Below, one piece after another: positions 51,907 through 61,716 of a stretch of 64,000 bases of DNA. Below the pieces are notes generated by a model. The model was not told the DNA's origin, made no database searches, and saw only the letters and a list, made by a program, of their open reading frames with translations. This stretch comes from Alphaproteobacteria bacterium. Its GTDB lineage: Bacteria; Pseudomonadota; Alphaproteobacteria; CAAGCB01; CAG-977. Made by a program: the position numbers and the translations under genes. The stretch covers positions 6,311-70,310 of the forward strand of contig CAAGCY010000016.1 of the NCBI GenBank assembly GCA_900768465.1. The letters are read 5' to 3'. How positions within the stretch are numbered: position 1 is the first letter of the stretch; every line of letters begins with the position of its first letter.

Positions 51907-52343
51907 AGAGCGGAATTCAGCATATTTTCAAGGTTTGTATCGCGCAGTTTGGGATTTAAAGACAGGTAATCCAAAGCCGTTTTTCCGAAAATGTCCCGCC
52001 GGTTGATTGTTGCGCCGTTGGTTATCAGCGCGCGCACGACGTCGGGATTTGAATTGTAATGAACGGCGTAAAACAATGCCGTCCATCCCGTTTTCGGGTG
52101 CAGTCTGTTCGGATTTGCGCCGTTGGAAATCAACACATAGGGAACCAGCGCGTCGGGATTGCTTTTTGCCGCAATCATCAGCGCGGTCATGCCCGTTTCG
52201 TCGGCGGCTTCGGCGTTCGCGCCTTTTTTCAACAACGCTTCTATCGCCATATTGTCGCCGTCGACGACGGCTTGCAGTATCGGCGTGTAACCGTCCGCGC
52301 GGGCGGAAAAGGAAATCAGCAAAAGCAAAAACAACAGACGCAT
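51876..52343 (-). CDS. secreted ankyrin-repeat protein
   Basis: About 155 residues, with a signal peptide (MRLLFLLLLISFSARA) and three or four ankyrin repeats (TPILQAVVDGDNMAIEALLKKGAN, then TALMIAAKSNPDALVPYVL and later units). Repeats include the NPD insertion also seen in the first ankyrin gene. The start at ATG 52343 has no strong ribosome site and lies just downstream of the rpmG terminator, so expression may be low or from an internal promoter. Longer in-frame starts run through the terminator and rpmG. Confidence 0.8.
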   Translation of the reverse strand: MRLLFLLLLISFSARADGYTPILQAVVDGDNMAIEALLKKGANAEAADETGMTALMIAAKSNPDALVPYVLISNGANPNRLHPKTGWTALFYAVHYNSNPDVVRALITNGATINRRDIFGKTALDYLSLNPKLRDTNLENMLNSALYPSDSSASR

Positions 52344-52371
52344 CAAGGAAACTTTCGGCACAAGAAGGCAC

Positions 52372-52399
52372 AAAAAAAGCCCGAACGAACGGGCTTTTT
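52372..52399 (-). terminator. terminator after rpmG
   Basis: AAAAAGCCCG (52374-52383) and CGGGCTTTTT (52390-52399) pair around six bases, with runs of A and T on both sides. It ends the long minus-strand run. Confidence 0.92.
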
Positions 52400-52416
52400 G
52401 TTTCAAAACGAAACGC

Positions 52417-52584
52417 TTAGCGCATTTTCGTTTCTTTGAAAACAACGTGCTTGCGCGCTTTCGGATCGTACTTCTTCAAGCTGAGCTTTTCGGTTTTCGT
52501 ACGGGGGTTTTTCTTCGTGGTGTAGAAGTAACCCGTTCCGGCGGTGCTTTCAAGCTTAATCTGTAATGTAGCAGGCTTTGCCAT
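52417..52584 (-). CDS. rpmG: 50S ribosomal protein L33
   Basis: A 55-residue L33, translated by hand from the minus strand: it begins MAKPATLQIKLESTAGTGYF and ends VVFKETKMR. YTTKKNPRTKTEKLSLKKYDP is the family core. No cysteine pairs are present, so it is the zinc-free form. It closes the dprA-topA-rnr side of the operon, as in other alphaproteobacteria. Too short to be seen by a length-filtered search. Confidence 0.95.
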   Translation of the reverse strand: MAKPATLQIKLESTAGTGYFYTTKKNPRTKTEKLSLKKYDPKARKHVVFKETKMR

Positions 52585-52631
52585 GACAATTCACCCATCA
52601 AAAAAATCAAAAACGATAGTCTGAAAATACC

Positions 52632-54143
52632 CTATTTCAGAAAACTGTCAAGTGAAAAATACGTCAAAGCGCCGTTATATCGCGCCGAATCCGTCAAAAA
52701 CAGTTTGGCGATTTCATCGTCCAAGGCGTTGTCGGGGCGGATTTGACGCGGACAGGCGCGCAACGCTTTGTTTTTCATCGCGGCAGTGCCTTTTCTCCAC
52801 GGCAGCAGACGCGTTTGCGCGGGCGGCACTTTGTCGATGTCGACCAAGTTCAAGCCCGACGTGCAGATGTTCGGAAAAACGCCGTAAATGTCGGGGGAAT
52901 ACCCCGACGGCAGCAGATAGCGCGCCGTGGTGACGGACAATTCGCCCGCGTTTTTGACGGAATCGACGCTTTGCAGAACGCCTTTGCCGTAAGTGGGCGT
53001 GCCGATAACCGTTGCGTGGCGGTAATCCTGCAGAACGCCCGCAAAGTATTCCGCGCTGGACGCCGTTTTCGCGTCAACCAGAATCGCCGTCGGATAAACG
53101 GGGCGGTTGTTTTTTTTCGTCGACCAGTATTCCTGTTCATCCGCTTCGCCGCGTCCCTGCGTGCGAATCATCAACAAATCGGGCGGCAGGAAAATGTCGG
53201 CGGCAAGGACGGCTTCTTTGAGCAAACCGCCCATATTTCCGCGCAAATCGATAATCAATCCTTTCGCGCCTTGTTTTTCGGCGATTTTCAGCGTGGCTTT
53301 CAAAGACGGCACGGTGCGTTTTGAAAACGCGGCGATTTTAATCGTCATCAGACGCGACTGTTCGTCAAAAAAATACGCAACGGGCGATTCGACGACGGCG
53401 CGGCGCGTCAGCAGTTCCCTGCGGGTTTTGCCGTCCCTGCGAATCGTCAGGGAAACGGTCGTTCCCGCTTCGCCGCGCAAAGCGTTCAAAATCTGAACCC
53501 GCGACAAATCGGGGACGGATTTGCCCTCGATTGCCGTAATGCGGTCGCCGATTTGAATGTCGCTTTGAGACGCGGGGCTGTCGGGCAAAATCGCCGTGAT
53601 TTCCAAAAAACGTCCGATTCGGCGGTAACGGATGCCGATGCTTGCGGGGTTTTTCAGCGCGGTCAGCTCGGTTGAATCGTCGCCTTCAAAATGCGCGTAA
53701 GAATCAAGCGTGCCCAGATACGCGTTGATGAAGATGTTGTAAAACTCCTCGGCGTCGGCTTTTTGCGCTTTGGGCGAAAAAGGGCGGGCTTCCACCGCCG
53801 CCGCCAGCAACAGGCGCGACCAGTTTTCACAGTCGTTTTCGTCGGGCGCGCTGAAGCTTTTCAGCACTTTGTCGTCCGCAAACAGAATGACGCGCTTGCC
53901 GTCCAAAGCCGCCGTGATTTTTTGGTCGAACGTGGACAGGCTTTTGACCGCCGTTTCGGTCAGTTCGCGGGCGGTGACGGGCTTGAGCGATTTTTGCGTC
54001 GTCAGCGTGCATGCCGTTGTTAAAACGCGTTCCATGCGGGGAATGGGAAGCTTGGTGTCATTGACGACGCTTTCCCACCATACGGGCGCGGCATGCGCCG
54101 TCGAAACGGTCAGTAAAAAGGCAAGAATCGCCCGCAGTTTCAT
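52632..54143 (-). CDS. S41 C-terminal processing peptidase
   Basis: A 503-residue secreted protease. The signal peptide is MKLRAILAFLLTVSTAHA. A PDZ domain (about 175-250, with FLEITAILPDSPASQSDIQIGDRI) precedes the catalytic domain. The serine lies in ASSAEYFAG and the lysine in TYGKGVLQS. LIIDLRGNMGG matches the family substrate-binding strand. It cleaves at C-termini of periplasmic proteins. It lies three bases downstream of rnr and belongs to the same transcript. Confidence 0.93.
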   Translation of the reverse strand: MKLRAILAFLLTVSTAHAAPVWWESVVNDTKLPIPRMERVLTTACTLTTQKSLKPVTARELTETAVKSLSTFDQKITAALDGKRVILFADDKVLKSFSAPDENDCENWSRLLLAAAVEARPFSPKAQKADAEEFYNIFINAYLGTLDSYAHFEGDDSTELTALKNPASIGIRYRRIGRFLEITAILPDSPASQSDIQIGDRITAIEGKSVPDLSRVQILNALRGEAGTTVSLTIRRDGKTRRELLTRRAVVESPVAYFFDEQSRLMTIKIAAFSKRTVPSLKATLKIAEKQGAKGLIIDLRGNMGGLLKEAVLAADIFLPPDLLMIRTQGRGEADEQEYWSTKKNNRPVYPTAILVDAKTASSAEYFAGVLQDYRHATVIGTPTYGKGVLQSVDSVKNAGELSVTTARYLLPSGYSPDIYGVFPNICTSGLNLVDIDKVPPAQTRLLPWRKGTAAMKNKALRACPRQIRPDNALDDEIAKLFLTDSARYNGALTYFSLDSFLK

Positions 54144-54146
54144 GGC

Positions 54147-56345
54147 CTATTTCCTTCTGCGCTTGGCGGGCGAGCGCGTTTTTTTCGGGGCGGGTTTGCG
54201 CGTTTTTTTCACACCCGCGTCCAACAGGTGAAACAGCAGACCGCCCGTGACGGGCGTTGCTTCCGCCAAAATCATTTCGACGTGTTCGCCCAGTTCGTAA
54301 GTGTTGCCCGTGTTCGCGCCGTAAAGGCGGTGGCGTTCTTCTTCGTGCACATAGAAATCGTTGGGAAGCGTGCTGATGGGGATAAGTCCGTCCGCGCCGA
54401 TTCCGTCAAGCGTGACAAACAGTCCGAAACGGCTGACTCCGTTGATAATTCCGCCGAACCGTTCGCCGATTCTGTCCTTTAAGTAAGCGGACAGATAGCG
54501 TTCTTCGGCATCGCGTTCCGCGGCGGCGGCGCGGCGTTCCGTGGCGGAGATATGTTCGCCGACATCCTCCAAATCCGTGGTTAAATCGCCGTTTTCGTCG
54601 ATTAAGCCGTCGTTGCCGAGCTTCAAAGCGGAAATCAATCCGCGGTGAACCAGCAAATCCGCATAACGGCGAATCGGCGACGTAAAGTGCGCGTACTTGT
54701 CCAGCGCCAAGCCGAAATGTCCCAAGTTTTCGGGGCTGTAGCGCGCTTGGCTTTGGGAACGCAAGACCAGTTCGTTGACCATGTAGGCGCGCGGCGTTCC
54801 TTTGACTTTTTCAAGGACTTTGTTCAAACTTTCCTGATCGGCGTGCTGAACTTTCAGTCCGACGGAGCTTAAAAACGTCCGCAACGCTTCGGCTTTGTCC
54901 GCGCTGGGCGGTTCGTGGACGCGGTACATCGCGGGGATGTCGTGCGATTCCAGCGTTTGGGCGGCGGCGACGTTCGCGGCAATCATGAATTCTTCGACCG
55001 TTTTATGGCTGTCCAGCCGTTCGCGCGGGCGGATGTCGGTGATTTGCCCCTTGTCGTTCAAGGTGATTTCGCGTTCGATGACGTCCAGTTCCAAAGCCCC
55101 GCGTTTTTCCCGCGCGGCGGCAAGCGCTTTGTACGCGCCCTGCAAATCCAGCAAATGACGGCGCAAGTCGTCGTTCATTTCGGGCATTTTGCCGTCAAAG
55201 ACCGATTGGACTTCGTGATAGTTCAGCCGCGCGGCGGAGCGCATGGCGGCGCGCACGAATTTCGATTTTTGCAGCTTGCCGTTTTTGTTAATCCACAAAT
55301 GCGCCGCAATGCAGGGGCGGTCTTCGTTCGGTTTCAAAGAACACAAGTCCGTCGACAGTTCTTCGGGCAGCATGGGGACGCATCGGTCGGGGAAGTAAAC
55401 CGAGTTGCCGCGTTCGCGCGCGCACAAATCCAGCGGTTCGTGCGGACGGACGAAATAAGCGACATCGGCAATCGCGACGATTAAGTGCCAGCCGTCTTTA
55501 TCGGGTTCGGCAAAAATCGCGTCGTCAAAGTCGCGCGCGTCTTCGCCGTCAATGGTGACCAGCGGAATATCGCGCAAATCAACGCGTTTTTTCATATCGG
55601 GCAGTTTGGCTTTTTTCGCCTGTTTCAACGCTTCCGCCGAAAATTCCGTCGGAATGCCGTGCAGGGCTATGGCAATCAAACTGGCGGCTTTGGGGGCGTT
55701 CGCCTTGCCGATGATTTGGATGACTTTGGCTTTGCGGGCGGTTTGCTTGAGGGCTGAGCCGATAACCTCCGCAACCACGACATCGCCGTTTTTCGCGCCG
55801 TTCGTATGCAGGGAATCGACGATGTAGTCCTGATGCAGGCGGCGGTCGACGGATAAAATATGACCGCCTTTGCCGCCCGTCGTGTCAAACAGTCCGACAA
55901 CGCGGTTCGGCTTGTCCGACAAACGGCGCAAAACCGCCCCGTGAAAAAAGCGTTTGCCTGCGGGATGAAGCTTTAAAACGACAAAATCGCCTTCTTTCGG
56001 GGGAGGGCGCAGTCGTCCCAAGTCCGTAATCAGAATTTGCGGCGCGGGCATCGGTTTGTTCCAATTCAACGGGCGGGCGACCAATTCGCCGTCGCTGTCG
56101 ATGCCCGTGATTTCGCACGGACATTGTTCGGGCAGACCGTCGGCGGGAATCATTTTCTTGCCGTCCGATTTTTCGATTTTGCCCGACGATTTCAGTTCTT
56201 TGAGCATTTCTTTGAGCTTGACGCGGTCGTCGCCGCGAACGTTGAACGCGCGGGCGATTTCACGTTTGCCGACCTTGCCCGAATTGTTGTTCAAATAAGC
56301 GACAATGTCGTCCATGGTCGGCAAAGGCTGTTTGGATTTGCTCAT
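54147..56345 (-). CDS. rnr: ribonuclease R
   Basis: A 732-residue 3'-5' exoribonuclease that degrades structured RNA. The N-terminal winged-helix and cold-shock domains precede the RNB domain (DGEDARDFDDAIFAE, with the metal-binding aspartates, and the HFTSPIRRYADLLVHR block). The S1 domain follows (GERFGGIINGVSRFGLFVTLDGIG), then a basic tail. It overlaps topA by four bases (ATGA), as is usual for this cluster. Confidence 0.96.
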   Translation of the reverse strand: MSKSKQPLPTMDDIVAYLNNNSGKVGKREIARAFNVRGDDRVKLKEMLKELKSSGKIEKSDGKKMIPADGLPEQCPCEITGIDSDGELVARPLNWNKPMPAPQILITDLGRLRPPPKEGDFVVLKLHPAGKRFFHGAVLRRLSDKPNRVVGLFDTTGGKGGHILSVDRRLHQDYIVDSLHTNGAKNGDVVVAEVIGSALKQTARKAKVIQIIGKANAPKAASLIAIALHGIPTEFSAEALKQAKKAKLPDMKKRVDLRDIPLVTIDGEDARDFDDAIFAEPDKDGWHLIVAIADVAYFVRPHEPLDLCARERGNSVYFPDRCVPMLPEELSTDLCSLKPNEDRPCIAAHLWINKNGKLQKSKFVRAAMRSAARLNYHEVQSVFDGKMPEMNDDLRRHLLDLQGAYKALAAAREKRGALELDVIEREITLNDKGQITDIRPRERLDSHKTVEEFMIAANVAAAQTLESHDIPAMYRVHEPPSADKAEALRTFLSSVGLKVQHADQESLNKVLEKVKGTPRAYMVNELVLRSQSQARYSPENLGHFGLALDKYAHFTSPIRRYADLLVHRGLISALKLGNDGLIDENGDLTTDLEDVGEHISATERRAAAAERDAEERYLSAYLKDRIGERFGGIINGVSRFGLFVTLDGIGADGLIPISTLPNDFYVHEEERHRLYGANTGNTYELGEHVEMILAEATPVTGGLLFHLLDAGVKKTRKPAPKKTRSPAKRRRK

Positions 56346-58960
56346 TGCTTCACCGTTTTTTTGGTTGTTTTGCGGGTTGTTTTTTTCGCCGTTGCTTTTT
56401 TAGCGGTCGTTTTTTTTGCGGCGGTTTTCTTTTCCGTTGTCTTGGCGGATTTTTTCGCGCCGCTCTTTTCGGCTTTGGCGTTTAACAGCTCAATCGCTTC
56501 CTCCAGCGTCGGAGCGCGGTTTTCGTCGCGAATCGCTTTGGGGACGGACGCGATTACACTGCCGTGCTTGACGTAAGGACCAAACCGTCCCGAAGCCGTG
56601 ACAATCGGCTTGCCGTCGGCGGGATGCGTGCCGATTTCCTGCGGCGGAACTTTGGCTTTCGCCGTCGCCAGCAGTTCCAAAGCGCGGGGCAGGTCGACGG
56701 TGAGGATGTTTTCCGACGCGGGCAGGGACTTGAACGTGCTGCCGAGTTTCAAATACGGACCGAAACGCCCGATTCCCGCCGAAACGGTTTGCCCGTTGTC
56801 GTCCGATCCCAGCGTGCGGGGCAGCTCCAACAGAGCCAGAGCGTCCTGCAAAGTCAATTCCGCGGGCGGCATGTTGCGCGGCAAAGACATGCGTTTCGTC
56901 GTTGATTTTTCGCCTTTTTTCTTGGGCGCGTCCTCGCCTTGCTGGACATAGTAGCCGTAAGGTCCTTTGCGGACAAAGACTTCTTCGCCGTCGGGCGCGG
57001 TTCCCAGCAGGCGGCGGTCGGGTTCTTCCGTCGAACGGTCGCCGCTTGTTTCGCCGCCGAACGGGCGGGTGTAGCGGCATTCGGGATAGTTGGAACATCC
57101 GACAAACGCGCCGAATTTTCCGATTTTAAGGCTGAGTACGCCGCCTTTTTCCTTGCCGCATTCGGGGCAGATTCGGGATTCGGGCGTCGGGAACAGGTGT
57201 TCGGACAAACAGTCCTGCAAAGTGTTCAAAACATCCGTAATCGTCAGCGGTTCGACCGATTTGACCGTTTGGTCGAACGCGTCCCAGAAATCGCGCAACA
57301 GGGCTTTCCAGTTCAGCTTGCCCGCCGACACGTCGTCCAGCGCGTTTTCCAAATCCGCCGTAAAGTCGTATTGAACGTATTTGTTAAAGAAGTTTTCCAT
57401 AAACACGGTAACGATTCTGCCGCGGTCTTCGGGAATGAAGCGGCGTTTTTCCAAACGGACGTACTGTCTGTCCTGCAAAACCGACAAAATCGACGCGTAA
57501 GTGGACGGTCTGCCGATACCCAGTTCTTCCAGTTTTTTGACAAGGCTCGCTTCCGAATAGCGGGGCGGGGGCTGGGTGAAGTGCTGTTCGGGGCGGACGG
57601 CTTTTTGTTCCAAAGCGTCGCCCGTCGAAAGCGGCGGCAACAGCGTGTTGTTTTCGTCGTCCGCGTCGTCGGAATCTTCAAAGTACACTTTCAAAAAGCC
57701 GTCAAACGCAATCGTTTGTCCCGTTGCGCGCATGACGATGGAGCCGTCGCGGGACGGGCAGTCGACGGCGACTTTGTCGATTTCCGCGTTTTGCATCTGG
57801 CACGCCAAAGCGCGCTTGTACACCAGTTCGTACAGGGCTTTTTGGTCTTTGTTCAGGAAACGGGCGACGAATTCGGGCTTGCGGTGCAAAGACGTCGGGC
57901 GGATGGCTTCGTGCGCTTCCTGCGCGTTTTTGACGTTGTTTTTGTAATAGCGCGGCTTTTCGGGCAGGTATTTGCCGCCGAATTCTTCGCCGATGACGGC
58001 GCGCGCTTCGTTAATCGCTTCCTGCGCCATTTGGATGCCGTCGGTACGCATATAGGTAATCAAGCCCACCGTTTCGCCGCCGATGTCGACGCCTTCGTAC
58101 AGCTGTTGCGCCAGCTGCATCGTTTTTTTGGCGGAAAAGAACAGCTTGCGCGCAGCTTCCTGCTGTAAAGTCGATGTCGTAAACGGCGGGGCGGGGGAGC
58201 GTTTGACGGTTTTGCGCTCTATCGCGCCGACGTCGAAGTTCGCGGCTTTGATGGCGGATTCGGCGGCTTTTGCGTCCGCTTCGTTTCCTAAAGTGAACTT
58301 GCCCAGTTTTTTGCCGTTCAAAACGGACAGATGAGCGGTGAACAAGTCGGCTTTGGGCGTCATAAAGTCGGCGTCAATCGTCCAGTATTCCTGCGGTTTG
58401 AACGCTTCGATTTCGTTTTCGCGGTCGCAGACCAAGCGTAAAGCGACCGACTGCACGCGTCCCGCCGAACGGCTGCCCGGCAGCTTGCGCCACAAAACGG
58501 GCGAAATCGTAAAGCCCACCAGATAATCCAAAGCGCGGCGCGCCAGATACGCGTCAACCAGCGGCATATCGATGACGCGCGGATTTTTCATCGCGTTCGT
58601 GACCGCCGATTTCGTGATTTCGTTGAACACGACGCGCTTGACGTTTTTGTTTTTCAGCTTGCCGCGTTTGGTCAGTTCCTGCAAAACGTGCCAAGCGATG
58701 GCTTCCCCCTCTCTATCTGGGTCGGTTGCGAGGTAGACGGTGTCCGCTTTGGCGACCAAAGAGGCAATGGCTTTGATGTGTTTTTCGTCCTTGGGTTCAA
58801 TCGCCCAATCCATGGCGAAATCTTCGTCGGGGCGAACCGATCCGTTTTTGGCGGGCAAATCGCGAATATGCCCGAAGCTGGCAATCACTTCGTAATTGCT
58901 GCCCAGATATTTGTTAATCGTCTTGGCTTTTGCGGGAGATTCTACAATAACGACGTCCAT
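56342..58960 (-). CDS. topA: DNA topoisomerase I
   Basis: An 872-residue type IA topoisomerase that relaxes negative supercoils. It begins with the Toprim domain (VVIVESPAKAKTINKYL). The active-site tyrosine is in GLITYMRTDG. One zinc finger is clear (CPECGKEKGG ... CSNYPECRYTRP). Further C-terminal repeats (GRFGPYLKLGS, GRFGPYVKHGS) and a long lysine-, threonine- and alanine-rich tail are present. Three bases separate it from dprA. Confidence 0.97.
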   Translation of the reverse strand: MDVVIVESPAKAKTINKYLGSNYEVIASFGHIRDLPAKNGSVRPDEDFAMDWAIEPKDEKHIKAIASLVAKADTVYLATDPDREGEAIAWHVLQELTKRGKLKNKNVKRVVFNEITKSAVTNAMKNPRVIDMPLVDAYLARRALDYLVGFTISPVLWRKLPGSRSAGRVQSVALRLVCDRENEIEAFKPQEYWTIDADFMTPKADLFTAHLSVLNGKKLGKFTLGNEADAKAAESAIKAANFDVGAIERKTVKRSPAPPFTTSTLQQEAARKLFFSAKKTMQLAQQLYEGVDIGGETVGLITYMRTDGIQMAQEAINEARAVIGEEFGGKYLPEKPRYYKNNVKNAQEAHEAIRPTSLHRKPEFVARFLNKDQKALYELVYKRALACQMQNAEIDKVAVDCPSRDGSIVMRATGQTIAFDGFLKVYFEDSDDADDENNTLLPPLSTGDALEQKAVRPEQHFTQPPPRYSEASLVKKLEELGIGRPSTYASILSVLQDRQYVRLEKRRFIPEDRGRIVTVFMENFFNKYVQYDFTADLENALDDVSAGKLNWKALLRDFWDAFDQTVKSVEPLTITDVLNTLQDCLSEHLFPTPESRICPECGKEKGGVLSLKIGKFGAFVGCSNYPECRYTRPFGGETSGDRSTEEPDRRLLGTAPDGEEVFVRKGPYGYYVQQGEDAPKKKGEKSTTKRMSLPRNMPPAELTLQDALALLELPRTLGSDDNGQTVSAGIGRFGPYLKLGSTFKSLPASENILTVDLPRALELLATAKAKVPPQEIGTHPADGKPIVTASGRFGPYVKHGSVIASVPKAIRDENRAPTLEEAIELLNAKAEKSGAKKSAKTTEKKTAAKKTTAKKATAKKTTRKTTKKTVKQ

Positions 58961-58963
58961 GTT

Positions 58964-60085
58964 TCATTGTCCTGTGGATATGCGGATAATTCGGTTCCCC
59001 GGCAGACGTTCGATTCGTCCGGCGAGTTCCAGCTCTACTAATAAAACGGAAATTGCGGGCGCTGGCAAGCCCGTTTCGCGTATCAAAGCATCCAAATCGG
59101 TCGGCGTGCCGTCCAGTTTTTCCAGCAAGTCCGTTGCGGAAAGCTCTGTCTGTTCGACCGGTTCAACGGGGCTTTCGACGGATTCGCGCTCAATCGCTTC
59201 GTTCAAAGACAGCATCGGCAATCCCGTCAGATGAGCGATGATGTCGTCGGCGGATTCGACCAGCGGCGCGCCTGTTTTAATCAAGTGGTTGACGCCCTTT
59301 GCGCGTTCGTCCGTCGGCGTGGCGGGAACGGCGAAGACTTCCTTGCCCTGTTCCAACGCGCGGTTGGCGGTAATCAAAGACCCCGAACGCAAAGTCGCTT
59401 CTATCACGACCAGACCGTTCGCTATGCCCGAAATAATCCTGTTCCTGTGCGGAAAGTTCGCGGGCTGCGGCTTGGTGTCCAAGGCGTATTCGGAAACCAG
59501 CAGTCCTTTTTCGCGGATTTCGTCGTACAGTCTGCGGTTTTGCGCGGGGTAGGGGATGTTCAGCCCCGTTCCCAAAACGGCGACGGTGGACGCTTTCGGG
59601 GTCGCGTCAAACAGCGCGCCTTCGTGCGCGGCGGCGTCAATGCCGACCGCCAAGCCCGAAACGACCGTGTAGCCCGACTTGACCAAATCATTGGCAATCG
59701 TGCGGGCTGTTTTTTTGCCGTTAATCGTCGCGTTGCGCGTGCCGACGACGGCGACGGACGGACCGTTGAACAGCGCTTTGTTGCCCAGAACGGACAACAC
59801 GGGCGGCGCGTCGGGCAGGGGTTTGAGCAAAGCGGGATAATCCGCGTCGTCCTTGAACAGCATTTCGCCGCCTGCGTTGTACAGGCGGTCGATTTCCGCG
59901 GCCGCAGCCGATTCGGAATAAACGTTCAACGGACGCTTTCGCCCGCCGAGCCGCGCAAAATCAGGCAGGTGAAGCAACGCTTCTTGTGCCGAACCGAAGC
60001 GCGTCATCAACGCCGAAAACGTCGCAACACCGACATTTTCGGTTCGTATCAGGCGCACTTTGGCGATTTTTTCGGCATCCATCAT
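58964..60085 (-). CDS. dprA: DNA-processing protein DprA
   Basis: A 373-residue DprA that loads RecA on incoming single-stranded DNA in transformation. The Rossmann-like core carries AVVGTRNATINGKKTAR and VSGLAVGIDAAAHEGAL, and the C-terminal winged-helix domain is present (about 300-373). The start overlaps the plsY stop by four bases. Presence suggests, but does not prove, natural competence. Confidence 0.94.
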   Translation of the reverse strand: MMDAEKIAKVRLIRTENVGVATFSALMTRFGSAQEALLHLPDFARLGGRKRPLNVYSESAAAAEIDRLYNAGGEMLFKDDADYPALLKPLPDAPPVLSVLGNKALFNGPSVAVVGTRNATINGKKTARTIANDLVKSGYTVVSGLAVGIDAAAHEGALFDATPKASTVAVLGTGLNIPYPAQNRRLYDEIREKGLLVSEYALDTKPQPANFPHRNRIISGIANGLVVIEATLRSGSLITANRALEQGKEVFAVPATPTDERAKGVNHLIKTGAPLVESADDIIAHLTGLPMLSLNEAIERESVESPVEPVEQTELSATDLLEKLDGTPTDLDALIRETGLPAPAISVLLVELELAGRIERLPGNRIIRISTGQ

Positions 60086-60705
60086 GCGGCTTTTTTCTTC
60101 AGCTTGATTTTCGATTCTTCGCCGCGAAGCAGTCTGCGGATGTTTTCATGGTGGCGAATAACCGCCAAAACCGCCAGAAAGCTGTAAAAGTACACAAATT
60201 CGGGCGTGGCGAAGAAATACGCGTAAACGGGCGCCAAAATCAAAGCCGCCAAAGCCGACAGCGACGAATAGCGGAACAGCAAAGCCATGACCAGCCACGT
60301 TACGCACGACGCCAAGCCGACCTCCCAACAGGTGTAGAGCAAAACGCCCAAAGTCGCCGCGACGCCTTTTCCGCCTTTGAACTTCAGCCAAATCGGAAAG
60401 TTGTGTCCCAAAACGCCCGCCGTGCCGGCAATCAAAGCCGCCGTGTCGCTGACGCCTTCTTCGGGAACGCAATTCGCCGCGATGAACGCCGCCAAAGCCG
60501 CTTTGCCCGAATCCAATATCAGCGTCAGCAAAGCCAAATCCTTGCGTCCCGTGCGCAAAACATTCGTCGCGCCGATGTTGCCCGAACCGATTTTGCGGAT
60601 GTCGCCCAATCCCGCCATGCGGGTCAGCACAATCCCGAACGGAATCGAACCCAGCACATAGCCGATGACGGCGGAAAGGATTAAAAGTGTCGTATCGCTC
60701 ATCAT
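60082..60705 (-). CDS. plsY: acyl-phosphate:glycerol-3-phosphate acyltransferase
   Basis: A 207-residue membrane enzyme that makes lysophosphatidic acid. Motifs are GSIPFGI, GSGNIGATNVLRTGRK and GGKGVAATLGV. About five membrane spans and a basic tail. Its start follows AAAAGGA, with ATG 60705 and 60702 both possible. It precedes dprA as in many alphaproteobacteria. Confidence 0.95.
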   Translation of the reverse strand: MMSDTTLLILSAVIGYVLGSIPFGIVLTRMAGLGDIRKIGSGNIGATNVLRTGRKDLALLTLILDSGKAALAAFIAANCVPEEGVSDTAALIAGTAGVLGHNFPIWLKFKGGKGVAATLGVLLYTCWEVGLASCVTWLVMALLFRYSSLSALAALILAPVYAYFFATPEFVYFYSFLAVLAVIRHHENIRRLLRGEESKIKLKKKAA

Positions 60706-60729
60706 TCGTGTCCTTTTGATGATTAAAAT

Positions 60730-61716
60730 TCAGTTAATAGGTATAACACTCTTTAAAGCTTGTGCAACAACTTTAAAGTCGGCGTCGGGCAAAACGGCGT
60801 TTTCCGTCAGCGTTCTGCGCCATGCCGCCGCGCCCGCGCAGCCTTTGAAAATTCCGAGCATGTGGCGGGTTACGGCGTTTAATCGCACGCCTTGCGCCAG
60901 CTGTTGTTCAATGTACGAACGCATTTGCAGCACCGCGTCGACGGCTGAAACGGGGGCGGTGCTTTCCCCGTAGATTTTTGCGTCCGCTTCAGCCAGCAAA
61001 GCGGTGTTCGCATACGCCGCGCGTCCGATCATCACGCCGTCGACGTGCTTTAAATGCGCCAAAGCCGCGTCCAAAGAATCGATGTTGCCGTTGATTGAAA
61101 CGGTCAAATCGGGAAAGTCGCGCTTGAAACGGTAAACCAAGTCGTAATTCAGCGGCAGACGTTCGCGGTTTTGTTTCGGTGTCAAGCCTTTCAATCGGGC
61201 TTTGCGCGCGTGGATAATCCAGTCGGCGGTCAAAGGCTTGACCAATTCCGCCAAACGGCACAAATCGTCGTAACCGTCGGAGTCTTGCGTTGTTTCCTCC
61301 AGCGCGATGCGGGTTTTCAAAGATACGGGGACGCGGCTGTTTTCCTTCATCGATTGCAGGCAATCGGCAATAAGGGCGGGGTTTTGCCGCAACGCCGCGC
61401 CGAAGTTGCCCGCGCTGACCCGTTCGGACGGACAGCCCGCGTTTAAGTTGATTCCGTCGTAATCAAAGCTTTGGGCGATTTTGCACGCTTTGCCCAACAA
61501 TTCGGGCGAAGACCCGCCCAGCTGTAAAATCAGCGGCTTTTCGGGCAGGTTGAAGCTCAACAGCTTTTCCGCGTCGCCGAACACGACCGCTTGCGCCGTA
61601 ACCATTTCCGTATAAAGCAAAGTCCGCTTGGTAAAACGGCGGGCGAAAAAGCGGAAGTGTTTGTCCGTCCAATCCATCATCGGCGCGACCGACAGCCGAC
61701 CGACGTAAACGCTCAT
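60730..61716 (-). CDS. dusA: tRNA-dihydrouridine synthase A
   Basis: A 328-residue flavoenzyme that reduces uridines in the tRNA D-loop. Family motifs: VAPMMDWTDKHFRFF at the N-terminus, the catalytic cysteine in NLNAGCPSERV, KTRIALEE and the HARKARLKGLTPKQNR block typical of DusA. Its start overlaps the nucleoside hydrolase stop by four bases (ATGA). Length is usual. Confidence 0.95.
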   Translation of the reverse strand: MSVYVGRLSVAPMMDWTDKHFRFFARRFTKRTLLYTEMVTAQAVVFGDAEKLLSFNLPEKPLILQLGGSSPELLGKACKIAQSFDYDGINLNAGCPSERVSAGNFGAALRQNPALIADCLQSMKENSRVPVSLKTRIALEETTQDSDGYDDLCRLAELVKPLTADWIIHARKARLKGLTPKQNRERLPLNYDLVYRFKRDFPDLTVSINGNIDSLDAALAHLKHVDGVMIGRAAYANTALLAEADAKIYGESTAPVSAVDAVLQMRSYIEQQLAQGVRLNAVTRHMLGIFKGCAGAAAWRRTLTENAVLPDADFKVVAQALKSVIPIN